Source: Maribacter_C sp947494565 (GTDB lineage Bacteria; Bacteroidota; Bacteroidia; Flavobacteriales; Flavobacteriaceae). From it: DNA of 64,000 bases. Position 1 is the stretch's first letter; every line of letters starts with the position of its first letter. The notes beneath the pieces were generated by a model that saw only the letters and a program-made list of their open reading frames with translations, made no database searches and was not told where the DNA came from. The stretch lies in assembly GCF_047345415.1 (NCBI RefSeq), contig NZ_JBLFEP010000006.1, positions 124,001 to 188,000 on the forward strand, given 5' to 3'. This document shows positions 9,166 to 17,119 of this stretch, piece after piece. The position numbers were made by a program, and so were the translations under genes.

Positions 9166-9368
9166 CCTTTAAAAATACATTTTTTTCTAAGATTACTTGG
9201 TGAATTAGAAGGAGTAGATCATATCTATTATCAATATGCTCATATATGACTCACTTCTTTAAACTTTTGCCAAGAAGGGTCTGCCGGTTTGATAAAGTTT
9301 GAGGAGAGATTGGTGTTTGGTCTTAGGGATATCAAAAATATGTTTTACTTTTACCAACTCTTAAAAAA

Positions 9369-9443
9369 GGGATATTAGCTCAGTTGGTTTAGAGCGCTGC
9401 CTTGACAGGGCAGAGGTCACTGGTTCGAATCCAGTATATCCCA
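9369..9443 (+). tRNA. tRNA-Val (anticodon GAC)
   Basis: The 75-base cloverleaf has acceptor arms GGGATAT/ATATCCC, D-arm GCTC...GAGC, anticodon stem CTGCC/GGCAG around the loop TTGACAG (anticodon GAC, which reads GUC and GUU), and T-arm ACTGG/CCAGT with loop TTCGAAT. The discriminator base is A and CCA is not encoded. A near-match to the Bacteroidota -7 element (TACTTTTA, 9346-9353) lies just upstream. Confidence 0.95.
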
Positions 9444-9584
9444 CATTTTTCTTCTCTCATAGTAAGGAATCCAATCTCAGGATTTGTTTTTACCTAAAAT
9501 TTTCATTTTTTTTTCAAATTAATTGTGACCTCTATAAGAAAGCTGTGTCTTAAGAAATGTAACCATTTAATAGAGAACCTAACG

Positions 9585-9716
9585 ATGTTGAACTCACTAC
9601 TGCTTGATCTTTTTTTTGGAGGGGGCATTCTCATTTTTTTAATAACAATTGGCACAATTTGGCCCTCACTGTTTCTAGAAAGAAGTAAGAAAGGAATAAA
9701 GTCAGGAGCTAAATGA
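9585..9716 (+). CDS. Possible 43-residue single-span membrane peptide
   Basis: An ATG at 9585 opens a 43-codon frame encoding a hydrophobic segment (LFFGGGILIFLITIGTIW) followed by a basic tail ending KKGIKSGAK. That layout, a single membrane span with a positively charged end, is seen in many small membrane proteins and in type I toxins. There is no clear ribosome binding site and the region around it is AT-rich, so chance is a real alternative. A terminator-like hairpin follows 200 bases downstream on the same strand. I do not recognise a family. Confidence 0.25.
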   Translation: MLNSLLLDLFFGGGILIFLITIGTIWPSLFLERSKKGIKSGAK

Positions 9717-9916
9717 TGGCTCGTTTCAGTAATACAAGCGATGTCCAAATGAATCATTTGTTTTGAAAATCGTTTAAACGTTATGTACAGCCAGGTTTTC
9801 TCAATTAAGTCTATGATAAGGGACGGCAATTTTCTTTTGAAATTTGTAAGGTCGTAAAATTGGTTAGTTTGCGACATTTATAGACTTGTTGTTTTTGTAG
9901 GTTAATTTGGTTGTCA

Positions 9917-9945
9917 AAGCCCCGATTTTATCGGGGCTTCTTCTA
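9917..9945 (+). terminator. Perfect nine-pair hairpin, terminator-like
   Basis: AAGCCCCGA pairs perfectly with TCGGGGCTT around a five-base TTTTA loop and is followed by a T-rich stretch (TTCTATTTTG). No convincing protein gene ends just upstream, so it may end the tRNA transcript, the small membrane ORF or an unannotated small RNA. Confidence 0.55.
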
Positions 9946-10131
9946 TTTTGATTTCTTTGTTCATATTATTGATTAACAAAAATGTAGGTTAATTCTGTAA
10001 TTTATGAAGGTTTTTACCGTTGTAAGGATTCGAGTTTCTCATTTACTAAGTCCTTGAAAACATAAAGTGTTAAAAATGTGACTTTTTCTTGAAAAAGGTG
10101 TCTAATATGAATATCGAACCAGAAGATTGAT

Positions 10132-10704
10132 TTGGAAACGAAAGAAGCATTCGGTGATTTAACGGACAAAGCGTTGGTTAGAAAAATCGTCAAAACGAAA
10201 AATACCGAATTATTTGGAGTGTTATATGATCGATATTCTAAGGCAGTTTACAATAAGTGCTATAGTTTTTCGAAATCACATTCTGAAGCGGAAGACCTTA
10301 CCCAAGATGTTTTTTTGATGTTATATGTGAAATTGGGTAGTTTCAAAGGGCGGTCTAAGTTTTCAACATGGTTGTATTCGTTTACGTATAATTTCTGTGT
10401 GAATTATGTAAATCGAAATAAACAGCGGAAAATCAGTGAGGCTTCCGAAAGCCTAAGCGAAGAAGATTTAAGCTTAAATGAAGAGGTTGGCGATCTTAGT
10501 ATTTATGAGATGCGAACAGGAATCTTAAAAAAAGCATTGGGTTTAATTCGTGCGGAAGAAAAAAGAATACTCCTTTTAAAATATCAGGACGGGGTCACTA
10601 TCAAAGAACTAACCGAAATATTGGGCCTGAGTGAAAGTGCCGTCAAAATGAGGCTCATGCGTGCCAAAGCCTCGCTCTTGAAAACCTACAATAAAATAGC
10701 TTGA
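10132..10704 (+). CDS. ECF-type RNA polymerase sigma factor
   Basis: The 190-residue protein has sigma region 2 (LYDRYSKAVYNKCYSFSKS, then EAEDLTQDVFLMLY with the RNA polymerase contact and -10 binding helices, FKGRSKFSTWLYSFTYNFCVNYV) and region 4 at the C-terminus (LLKYQDGVTIKELTEILGLSES with the helix-turn-helix, then VKMRLMRAKASL). Region 3 is absent, as in extracytoplasmic-function factors. The frame has no ATG: it opens at a TTG (10132) directly after a seven-codon ATG-TGA frame (10107-10130), so the start is uncertain. The following 60-residue gene starts one base after the stop. No anti-sigma factor with a membrane span and zinc motif lies next to it, so control may be transcriptional or through the small neighbour. 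Confidence 0.9.
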   Translation: METKEAFGDLTDKALVRKIVKTKNTELFGVLYDRYSKAVYNKCYSFSKSHSEAEDLTQDVFLMLYVKLGSFKGRSKFSTWLYSFTYNFCVNYVNRNKQRKISEASESLSEEDLSLNEEVGDLSIYEMRTGILKKALGLIRAEEKRILLLKYQDGVTIKELTEILGLSESAVKMRLMRAKASLLKTYNKIA

Positions 10705-10705
10705 A

Positions 10706-10888
10706 ATGTCAAAGAAAATTGAGAACCCGTTCGAGAAAATGGAGCAATCCTGGGAGGAGGCCCCTCCTCATTTGAAAAATAAGGTGATGAATGATATTGC
10801 CATGGCCAAACTACTAACCGAAATGGCGTCTTTGTTTACCTGTAATTATAAAGAAACCATTAACGAGATGATGAAAACAAATTCTTGA
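10706..10888 (+). CDS. Small soluble hypothetical protein linked to sigma factor
   Basis: This 60-residue protein begins one base after the sigma factor stop and ends 35 bases before the MscS-like gene. It is charged at the N-terminus (KKIENPFEKMEQSWEEAPPHLK) and then predicted helical (VMNDIAMAKLLTEMASLFT). It has no membrane span, no zinc-binding HxxxCxxC motif and no signal peptide, so it is not a classical membrane anti-sigma factor, although the PHLKNKVM stretch resembles N-terminal segments seen in small sigma-linked proteins. Its tight position suggests translational coupling with the sigma factor. I do not recognise a named family. Confidence 0.65.
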   Translation: MSKKIENPFEKMEQSWEEAPPHLKNKVMNDIAMAKLLTEMASLFTCNYKETINEMMKTNS

Positions 10889-10923
10889 TCGTAATAACTA
10901 ACTAACCAAAATACCTTTGACTT

Positions 10924-11748
10924 ATGAATAAACTAGCGGAATGGAAAGACCTCACCTATGAAACACTTTCGCCTGCACTTGGAAACATTGCTTCCGCAAT
11001 ACCCAATATACTAGGCGCGATTGTCGTATTGATTATCGGATGGTTCGTTAGAAAGGCGGCCCGCTTTGCATTGAAAAAACTCTTTAAGTTGGCGAAGGTC
11101 AATCGTCTTTCAGATAAGATCAACGATGCCAAATTGTTGGGTGATGGTAACCTCAATATCGATATTGAAAAAATAGTTCTTGGTTTTGTCAAGTGGTTGT
11201 TGCTACTTGTTTTCGTGATTATCGCGGCTGACATGGTCAAATTGACCATTATCTCAAATGAAATAGCCAACTTACTGCGCTATCTGCCGGTTTTGTTAAG
11301 TGCTATTGTGATATTGGTAGTCGGCCTGTATGTGGCCAGCATGATACGCACTACTCTGGTCAAGGTATTTAAATCAATGGCTTTTACGGGGTCTAAAGTA
11401 GTAAGTTCCGTGGTGTATTATATCATGGCCATTTTCGTCACGATTACAGCTTTGAATCACGCCGGTATCAACACCACCATTATTACGAATAATTTCACGA
11501 TAATATTAGGTGCGTTTCTTTTGGCGTTTGCACTCGGCCTCGGTTTAGGGTCTAGAGATGTAGTCGCCAGCTTGCTTAAAACCTTTTATGCCAGGAAAAA
11601 GTACAATCCAGGTGAGGAAATAAAAGTGAATGGGGTCATTGGTACCATTGAATCCATTGATCATATGTTCTTGACCTTGAAGACTGCGAAGGGTCGATTG
11701 GTACTCCCTATAAATGAAGTAGTTGAAAACCGTGTGGAATTGGACTGA
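10924..11748 (+). CDS. Small-conductance mechanosensitive channel family protein (MscS-like)
   Basis: The 274-residue inner-membrane protein has about five hydrophobic segments (near residues 20-45, 75-100, 118-140, 155-178 and 190-212), with two conserved-TM-helix repeats (LPVLLSAIVILVVGLYVAS is the clearest). It ends in a compact MscS beta domain: GLGSRDVVASLLKTFYARKKYNPGEEIKVNGVIGTIESI and a final LVLPINEVVENRVELD. MscS channels release solutes on hypo-osmotic shock. This one lacks the long cytoplasmic alpha/beta cage of E. coli MscS. It is in the same direction as the sigma factor and the 60-residue gene, suggesting a stress-response unit. It ends 22 bases from the convergent murF. Confidence 0.9.
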   Translation: MNKLAEWKDLTYETLSPALGNIASAIPNILGAIVVLIIGWFVRKAARFALKKLFKLAKVNRLSDKINDAKLLGDGNLNIDIEKIVLGFVKWLLLLVFVIIAADMVKLTIISNEIANLLRYLPVLLSAIVILVVGLYVASMIRTTLVKVFKSMAFTGSKVVSSVVYYIMAIFVTITALNHAGINTTIITNNFTIILGAFLLAFALGLGLGSRDVVASLLKTFYARKKYNPGEEIKVNGVIGTIESIDHMFLTLKTAKGRLVLPINEVVENRVELD

Positions 11749-11770
11749 TGGTTGTGGTGTGTGTTCAAGT

Positions 11771-13048
11771 TCAAAGGAGCTTCAATAATCGCTCTAATGC
11801 CATGCCTCTTGACCCTTTGATCAATATGTGGCATTTTCTGTCCACAGGGTTGTTCTCCAGGTATCTTGAAATGGTGTCGAAAGAAGGAAAGGTCTGTAAA
11901 GGCGTGTCGATGGCATTGAAGTTTTCACCAATAAGATATAGTTCTGAAAAATGCAGCTTGCTAGCAAAATCGGCAATATCTTGATGTTCTTGGTAAGCAG
12001 CCTCCCCCAATTCGAACATGTCTCCAAGAAAGACCACTTTGTTTTCCCCTTTCATGCAACTGAAGTTTTCAAGAGCGGCTTTCATACTAGTAGGATTGGC
12101 ATTATAGGCGTCAAGAATGATTTCATGACCATTTTTCTTTACTATCTGTGATCGATTGTTTTCCGGCACATAGCCTTCAATGGCAGTTTTGATAGCGGCT
12201 AATGGAACATTAAAATATTTCCCCATTACTACCGCAATGGCGCAATTGGTAAAATTATAACTGCCTATCAACTGTGACGCTATGTCTAGATCCTCCACTT
12301 CAAGTCGCACGAACGGATTCGCGCTTATGAACTTAATTTGATAATAGTGCGGGTTGGTTGTGCTAAAGCCAAACTTTTTGACATAGGCCCCAAGCTTTTC
12401 TAACTGAATAGAGTCGTCGGCATTTAAAAAGACCGATTTATTTAGCGCCATCAAATAGTCATACAACTCACTCTTTCCTTTGATGACGCCTTCGACGCCA
12501 CCAAAACCTTCTAAATGGGCTTTGCCAAAATTAGTGATATACCCAAAATCAGGTTCTGCAATGGTAGAGAGAAAAGCGATTTCTTTTTGGTGATTGGCCC
12601 CCATTTCGATGATGGCCAATTCGGTGTCTTGTTTGATATTGAGAAGCGTCAGGGGTACTCCGATATGGTTATTGAAGTTGCCTTTGGTCGAAACGATTTT
12701 ATATTTTTTTGACAGTACCGCGGCAATCAATTCTTTGGTAGTGGTTTTACCGTTACTACCGGTTAAAGCGATTACCTTGGCCTGACAGGATCTTCTATGA
12801 TAGGTAGCAAGCTTCTGTAAGGTGGTCAGTACATCTTCAACTACAATGTGATGATTTGATTTTTTATAATCGATATCGTCTATAACCGCCCATTCCGCAC
12901 CTTTCTCCAAGGCTTGCGAAGCATAGCTGTTTCCATCGAAATTATCGCCTTTGAGTGCAAAGAAAATACAGCCTTTTGTGATTTTTCTTGTATCCGTCGA
13001 TACAGTGGGAAACTTCAGAAATAGCGCGTGTAATTCGGGTATGGTCAT
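11771..13048 (-). CDS. murF: UDP-N-acetylmuramoyl-tripeptide--D-alanyl-D-alanine ligase
   Basis: MurF adds D-Ala-D-Ala to the UDP-muramoyl-tripeptide in the cytoplasm, the last soluble step of the peptidoglycan precursor. The 425-residue protein has the N-terminal Mur domain with VSTDTRKITKGCIFFALKG, the ATP loop ALTGSNGKTTTKEL (95-108), the Mg/ATP motif IEMGANHQKEI and C-terminal LDAYNANPTSMKAALENF with VFLGDMFELGE. The length is typical. It lies downstream of gldJ on the same strand, an order common in Flavobacteriaceae, but a strong terminator separates them, so it likely has its own promoter; a near -7 match (TATTTTTA on the minus strand) lies at 13056-13063. Confidence 0.96.
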   Translation of the reverse strand: MTIPELHALFLKFPTVSTDTRKITKGCIFFALKGDNFDGNSYASQALEKGAEWAVIDDIDYKKSNHHIVVEDVLTTLQKLATYHRRSCQAKVIALTGSNGKTTTKELIAAVLSKKYKIVSTKGNFNNHIGVPLTLLNIKQDTELAIIEMGANHQKEIAFLSTIAEPDFGYITNFGKAHLEGFGGVEGVIKGKSELYDYLMALNKSVFLNADDSIQLEKLGAYVKKFGFSTTNPHYYQIKFISANPFVRLEVEDLDIASQLIGSYNFTNCAIAVVMGKYFNVPLAAIKTAIEGYVPENNRSQIVKKNGHEIILDAYNANPTSMKAALENFSCMKGENKVVFLGDMFELGEAAYQEHQDIADFASKLHFSELYLIGENFNAIDTPLQTFPSFDTISRYLENNPVDRKCHILIKGSRGMALERLLKLL

Positions 13049-13063
13049 ATGCGGTAAAAATAC

Positions 13064-13093
13064 AAAAAAGCCCTAACAGTACTGTTAGGGCTT
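13064..13093 (-). terminator. Terminator after gldJ (perfect palindrome)
   Basis: Positions 13068-13093 are a perfect 26-base palindrome with arms AAGCCCTAACAGT and its complement. On the minus strand it is followed by a T run, and it lies 24 bases after the gldJ stop. Confidence 0.85.
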
Positions 13094-13116
13094 CTTGATC
13101 TTTATATAGCAATTAA

Positions 13117-14787
13117 TTATTTTGCCTTTTTACCTCTCGGGGTTTTGTTCTTTGTTTTCGACTTAGAACCTACCCTAGACATTGCGCATCGAAAGCCGAT
13201 ATAATCGGTAGCCATATATTGTGGCAAATACCTTCTTTGTGCAGGGTCTAACCAATAGGCACGATCTCTCCATGAACCACCTTTGAATACGCGAACTTCA
13301 TCATTGATCAATGAGGTTCTGTTGTTTGATTTGTCATACTGACGTACGATGCTGCCAGCAGAATCACGTTCTACCTTGTGTCTTGGTGAATCATACATTT
13401 TTCTTGCGGTCGCAGGATCTTCATCATCACTGAACTGATCGAAGAATCTAGAAGAACCTGGGTCGCCATCTCTATATCCTCTGTTATCACTAGAGTCAAA
13501 ATTGGTTCTCAAATAGGTTTCTTGTTCATCAACAGGCACCATTTTGATTTCACCAGGAAGATTGACTGCTACTACTTTTCCATTAGGTAGGGTGTCATAC
13601 ACTACCGAATCTCTTAAGATGTTGACCTTGCCATCTTCGCCAATGGCGGTTTTCATGTAAATATTTCCTCTGTAATAGTTGAAATCACTCACTTCATCAT
13701 CAACTATAGGACGGTAAACATCGGCAACCCATTCAGCTACATTACCGGCCATATCATAAAGGCCTAGGTCGTTTGGCTTGTAAGACATCACCTGAGCGGT
13801 AATATCGGCACCATCGTCAGACCATCCCGCAATTCCACCGTAATCACCTTTTCCTTGTTTGAAGTTGGCCAACTGATCACCGCGACCAACACGTTGACCA
13901 TTTCTGGTGTAATCACCCTCCCAAGGATATTTTTTTCTACCTCTATAATTGTTATATTCTCGAGCCCCTTGATTCGCTTGGGCCGCGTATTCCCACTCGG
14001 TCTCTGTCGGCAATCTGTATTCAGGCATAATCACCCCACTGCTTCTTTTAGCGAAGGTGCTGACACTATCTTTTTTCATTTTGCCTTGTAACGAATCGAT
14101 TTGACCGTTGTAGACCGATTCTGGTCGGTTCAAATAGGCCTCTGTACTAAACGTACCTGCTACTTCACCACTGGCCGCCTGATATTTGGCATCTTTTGCC
14201 AAGTACCCTTCTCTTTCCAGCATTACTTCGTTCACTCGATCTGTTCTCCATTCCGCAAACTGTGTCGCTTGAATCCAGTTGACTCCTACCACGGGATATT
14301 CGGCATAGGCAGGATGGCGTAAATAGTTATTGGTCATGGTTTCGTTGAAACCCAATCGATTTCTCCATACTAAAGTATCCGGTAATGCACCTTTGTAAAT
14401 ATTGGCGTATTGCGGATTTTCCGGAGGGTAAACACTCTTCAAATAGTCAAGATATTCCAAATACATCACATTCGTCACCTCCGTTTCGTCCATATAGAAT
14501 GACTGTACATGTTGCGAGGTAGGGGTGTTGTTCCAGTCGTGCATTACATCATCTTGTACCTTACCTTTTGTAAATGTACCTCCCTCAACGAAGACAAGGC
14601 CCGGGGCCGTTTCTTGCTCCTTGAAATCGGTGTTATATTGAAAGCCACCTTCTTTGGCATTTATTTTCCAACCTGTAGCTCTTGATACATTTTTGGAAGA
14701 AGACGAAGAGTTTTTACAGCTGGTAACCGTAAAACCTCCCGCTATAACTGCGCAAGAAAGTGCAACTTTAAGAAACTGTTTTTTCAT
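13117..14787 (-). CDS. gldJ: Gliding motility lipoprotein GldJ
   Basis: GldJ is a periplasmic lipoprotein needed for gliding and for stability of the GldK component of the type IX secretion machine. The 556-residue protein begins with a lipoprotein signal (AGGFTVTSC, Cys 24) and contains a formylglycine-generating-enzyme-like (FGE-sulfatase) fold: LVFVEGGTFTKG, FYMDETEVTNVMYLEYL, PVVGVNWIQATQFAEW, YRLPTETEWEYAA, DMAGNVAEWVADVY and FKGGSWRDRAYWL. A long insertion with DEVSDFNYYRGNIYMK splits the core, as is usual for GldJ. The C-terminus is basic and lysine-rich. It is followed by a strong terminator and diverges from porV; the porU gene usually found beside it is missing here. Confidence 0.95.
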   Translation of the reverse strand: MKKQFLKVALSCAVIAGGFTVTSCKNSSSSSKNVSRATGWKINAKEGGFQYNTDFKEQETAPGLVFVEGGTFTKGKVQDDVMHDWNNTPTSQHVQSFYMDETEVTNVMYLEYLDYLKSVYPPENPQYANIYKGALPDTLVWRNRLGFNETMTNNYLRHPAYAEYPVVGVNWIQATQFAEWRTDRVNEVMLEREGYLAKDAKYQAASGEVAGTFSTEAYLNRPESVYNGQIDSLQGKMKKDSVSTFAKRSSGVIMPEYRLPTETEWEYAAQANQGAREYNNYRGRKKYPWEGDYTRNGQRVGRGDQLANFKQGKGDYGGIAGWSDDGADITAQVMSYKPNDLGLYDMAGNVAEWVADVYRPIVDDEVSDFNYYRGNIYMKTAIGEDGKVNILRDSVVYDTLPNGKVVAVNLPGEIKMVPVDEQETYLRTNFDSSDNRGYRDGDPGSSRFFDQFSDDEDPATARKMYDSPRHKVERDSAGSIVRQYDKSNNRTSLINDEVRVFKGGSWRDRAYWLDPAQRRYLPQYMATDYIGFRCAMSRVGSKSKTKNKTPRGKKAK

Positions 14788-15245
14788 AATTAGGACTTGA
14801 GTTCAAATGGTTAAACTACGTTGCTTAAGTAGTTTGGAATTGTATTTTGATTCAATTAATAGGTCATTCGGCATATAAAACGACGATTTATATATAATAT
14901 TTCATCGGGTTTAAAATTATTTGCCATATGACGGGAACATTATAGCAACAGCTTATGTTCTAAAAGTCATAACGGTATAAATTCAATAATAGTATGGATA
15001 GTTGGTCTTTTCTGAGGAGTCTAATTTTGTGATGCAGCTCTACAAAAATAGCCTACCGGATGTCTTTGGAAACGCACGGTTTATTTTCCATGATTTTAAT
15101 ACTATAATAAGGTGTATTTCGAAAAAATAATCCCTTTATTGCACAAGATATTTTTAAAATACCCGTTTACGTGTCATACGTCCAATATATTTTAGCTTTT
15201 GGGTGTAATTTTAAATATTTGCCAATTCAACTTAGCTATTTAGAA
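14788..15245. other. 458-base divergent intergenic region between gldJ and porV
   Basis: The region is AT-rich and contains no frame longer than a few dozen codons and no trace of a large protease-like gene. It must hold the divergent promoters of gldJ and porV; only imperfect -7-like sequences (for example TAGCTTTT near 15193) are visible. In Flavobacterium johnsoniae this is where porU is found. Confidence 0.6.
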
Positions 15246-16394
15246 ATGAAGAAAATTCCAATACTATTTGCACTTATTTTCGTAGGTAAATTTTATGCCC
15301 AGAATAACGATAGGGTAATTACTACTGCGGTTCCTTTTTTGACTATTGCGGCCGACGCAAGATCTGCTGGAATGGGTGATATGGGTGTGGCAACTTCAAC
15401 TGATGCCTTTTCCCAACAATGGAATCCGGCGAAATTCGCCTTTGCCGACAGAAAAATAGGTATAGGTATAAGTTACACGCCTTATCTAGAAAGCATTATC
15501 ACCGACATTTCCCTTTTGAATGCCAGTTTTTATAATAAAATCGATGACCAAAGTGCATTTGCCTTGAGTTTAAGATACTTTACTTTGGGGGAGATTGAAT
15601 TGCGACAATTTGCGAACGATCCAGGTACCTTGGCGAAGCCGAATGAATTGGCCTTTGACGGTTCCTATTCATTGAAGTTAAGTCAAACCTTTTCGATGTC
15701 GGTCGGTGGTCGTTTTATTCGGTCCAATCTCAAATTACCTCAAAATGGCGATGTAGATTCGCAAGCGGCCAGTTCATTCGCAGTAGACGTTTCTGGTTTC
15801 TATAGATCTCGTGAAATCGCTTACAATAGTTTTGACGGACGTTGGAGAGCCGGTTTCAATTTTTCGAATTTAGGTGGTAAGATTCAATATGACGAAGGCG
15901 GACAAGAGAACTTTTTGCCTACCAACTTAAAAGCAGGTGTAGGTTTTGATTTTATCTTGGATCAAGATAACGTTATTGGTTTGACTACTGAATTCAATAA
16001 GTTACTTGTGCCTACTCCGCAAGATTTTAATGGTGATGGCACCATTGATGCACTTGATAATGATGAGTACCAGCAAATAGGTTTCTTCAGCGGTATCTTT
16101 GAATCCTTTGGAGATGCGCCCGACGGTTTTGGAGAAGAGCTAAAGGAATTTACTTGGGCCCTTGGTGCCGAGTATGTCTATCAAGATTCTTTTATGATTC
16201 GAACAGGATATTTCAACGAAAGTGAAGAAAAGGGTTCCCGAAAATTCTTTACCCTTGGTGCAGGTTTCCGATTTAAAGCTGCCCAAATCGACCTGTCCTA
16301 TTTGTTCTCTACTTCGCAAGTGAGAAATCCTTTGGAAAATACATTGCGTTTTTCCCTGACTTTCAATTTAGGCGAAGAATACTTCAATGATTAA
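15246..16394 (+). CDS. porV: Type IX secretion outer membrane protein PorV (LptO)
   Basis: PorV is an outer-membrane beta-barrel that shuttles T9SS substrates from the translocon to the PorU sortase complex. I start it at the ATG at 15246, which gives 382 residues and a normal Sec signal (MKKIPILFALIFVGKFYAQ); a longer frame from 15171 would place about 25 residues before the signal. The family hallmark TAVPFLTIAADARSAGMGD follows the signal, then STDAFSQQWNPAKFAFAD, alternating beta strands, a FNLGEEYFND end and a central DFNGDGTIDALDNDEYQ insertion that resembles an EF-hand-like calcium loop. It is followed by a terminator and cdd. Confidence 0.92.
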   Translation: MKKIPILFALIFVGKFYAQNNDRVITTAVPFLTIAADARSAGMGDMGVATSTDAFSQQWNPAKFAFADRKIGIGISYTPYLESIITDISLLNASFYNKIDDQSAFALSLRYFTLGEIELRQFANDPGTLAKPNELAFDGSYSLKLSQTFSMSVGGRFIRSNLKLPQNGDVDSQAASSFAVDVSGFYRSREIAYNSFDGRWRAGFNFSNLGGKIQYDEGGQENFLPTNLKAGVGFDFILDQDNVIGLTTEFNKLLVPTPQDFNGDGTIDALDNDEYQQIGFFSGIFESFGDAPDGFGEELKEFTWALGAEYVYQDSFMIRTGYFNESEEKGSRKFFTLGAGFRFKAAQIDLSYLFSTSQVRNPLENTLRFSLTFNLGEEYFND

Positions 16395-16413
16395 ATAAAT
16401 TAGTGTGACATAT

Positions 16414-16440
16414 AAAACCCGCCATCGAGCGGGTTTTGTT
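16414..16440 (+). terminator. Terminator after porV
   Basis: AAAACCCGC and GCGGGTTTT form a perfect nine-pair stem around CATCGA, 20 bases after the porV stop. The trailing T-rich sequence merges into the cdd -7 element. Confidence 0.85.
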
Positions 16441-16447
16441 ATTTTTG
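16440..16447 (+). promoter_or_regulatory. -7 promoter element for cdd
   Basis: TATTTTTG is an exact match to the Bacteroidota TAnnTTTG element, 23 bases before the cdd ATG. No clear -33 TTG is seen at the usual distance. Confidence 0.5.
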
Positions 16448-16470
16448 GTCAGAACCAATGGAAATAGGTC

Positions 16471-16953
16471 ATGGAGAAAAAAAAGATTTCTTTTGATTTA
16501 TCTGTTTATGATGCAGTTGAAAGTCTGCCGGATGATGAACTTAAGTTGATGCAGGCCGCTATTGCGGCCAGAAAGAATGCATATGCTCCCTACTCCGATT
16601 TTTATGTAGGCGCAGCCGCTCTTCTTGAAAATGGTGAAGTGGTCATTGGTAATAATCAAGAGAATGCTTCTTTTCCCGCCGGACTTTGTGCTGAAGGAGT
16701 GGCGGTGTTTCAAGCCGGATCACGATTTCCTGGTGTTGTTATCAAAACTATCGCGATCTCTGCAGCTTCGAATAAATATGTGGTGGATAAGCCTACTGCT
16801 CCGTGCGGCATTTGCCGGCAATCGATTTCCGAATACGAGAATCGTCAAAAGACCCCGATTTCATTGCTGATGGCAGGTGAAAAAGGATCTGTGTTCAAAT
16901 GTGAATCCGTAGCCGATATTCTTCCCCTAGGTTTTGATAGCTCTTATTTATAG
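16471..16953 (+). CDS. cdd: Cytidine deaminase
   Basis: This 160-residue enzyme hydrolyses cytidine and deoxycytidine to uridine and deoxyuridine in pyrimidine salvage. It carries the zinc site of the tetrameric class: CAE (Cys 73, catalytic Glu 75) and PCGICRQ (Cys 112 and Cys 115), plus the substrate loop YAPYSDFYVGAAALLENGEV and NQENASFPAGLCAEGVA. The length is slightly above the usual 130-140 because of an N-terminal extension. Its place between porV and pdhA is common in related genomes. A terminator precedes it and its own -7 element lies within the terminator T tract. Confidence 0.95.
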   Translation: MEKKKISFDLSVYDAVESLPDDELKLMQAAIAARKNAYAPYSDFYVGAAALLENGEVVIGNNQENASFPAGLCAEGVAVFQAGSRFPGVVIKTIAISAASNKYVVDKPTAPCGICRQSISEYENRQKTPISLLMAGEKGSVFKCESVADILPLGFDSSYL

Positions 16954-17067
16954 ATGTTTTTTTTAATTAAAGGTGCTTTCTCAAGACCTGAATTCGATTT
17001 TCGAAATCCTCAAAAAACACCCATTATTTTTCATTAAACCTTATTTTTCCACTATTGATTTAATACG

Positions 17068-17075
17068 TATTTTTG
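17068..17075 (+). promoter_or_regulatory. -7 promoter element for pdhA
   Basis: TATTTTTG exactly matches TAnnTTTG and lies 44 bases before the pdhA ATG. A TTG at 17055-17057 is too close to serve as a normal -33 box. Confidence 0.5.
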
Positions 17076-17119
17076 TTTTCCGTTTTCATAGGAAATGGCA
17101 CGAAAAAAATAAGTAATTC

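Larger units (their letters stand above)
9444..10131. other. 688-base region with little coding content
   Basis: Between the tRNA and the sigma factor I find no recognisable gene. It contains a 43-codon hydrophobic frame (9585-9716), an overlapping antisense frame at 9503-9877 with no recognisable motifs, a strong hairpin (9917-9939), and an AT-rich segment leading to the sigma gene. Remnants of a decayed gene or a small RNA are possible. Confidence 0.5.

Noticed and set aside
9503..9877. 124-codon minus-strand frame in the gene-poor region
   Set aside because: No recognisable motif, overlaps the plus-strand small ORF, low-complexity basic composition; not supported as a gene.
15171..15245. 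Longer N-terminus for PorV from 15171
   Set aside because: It adds about 25 residues before a good signal peptide and begins at a non-ATG codon.
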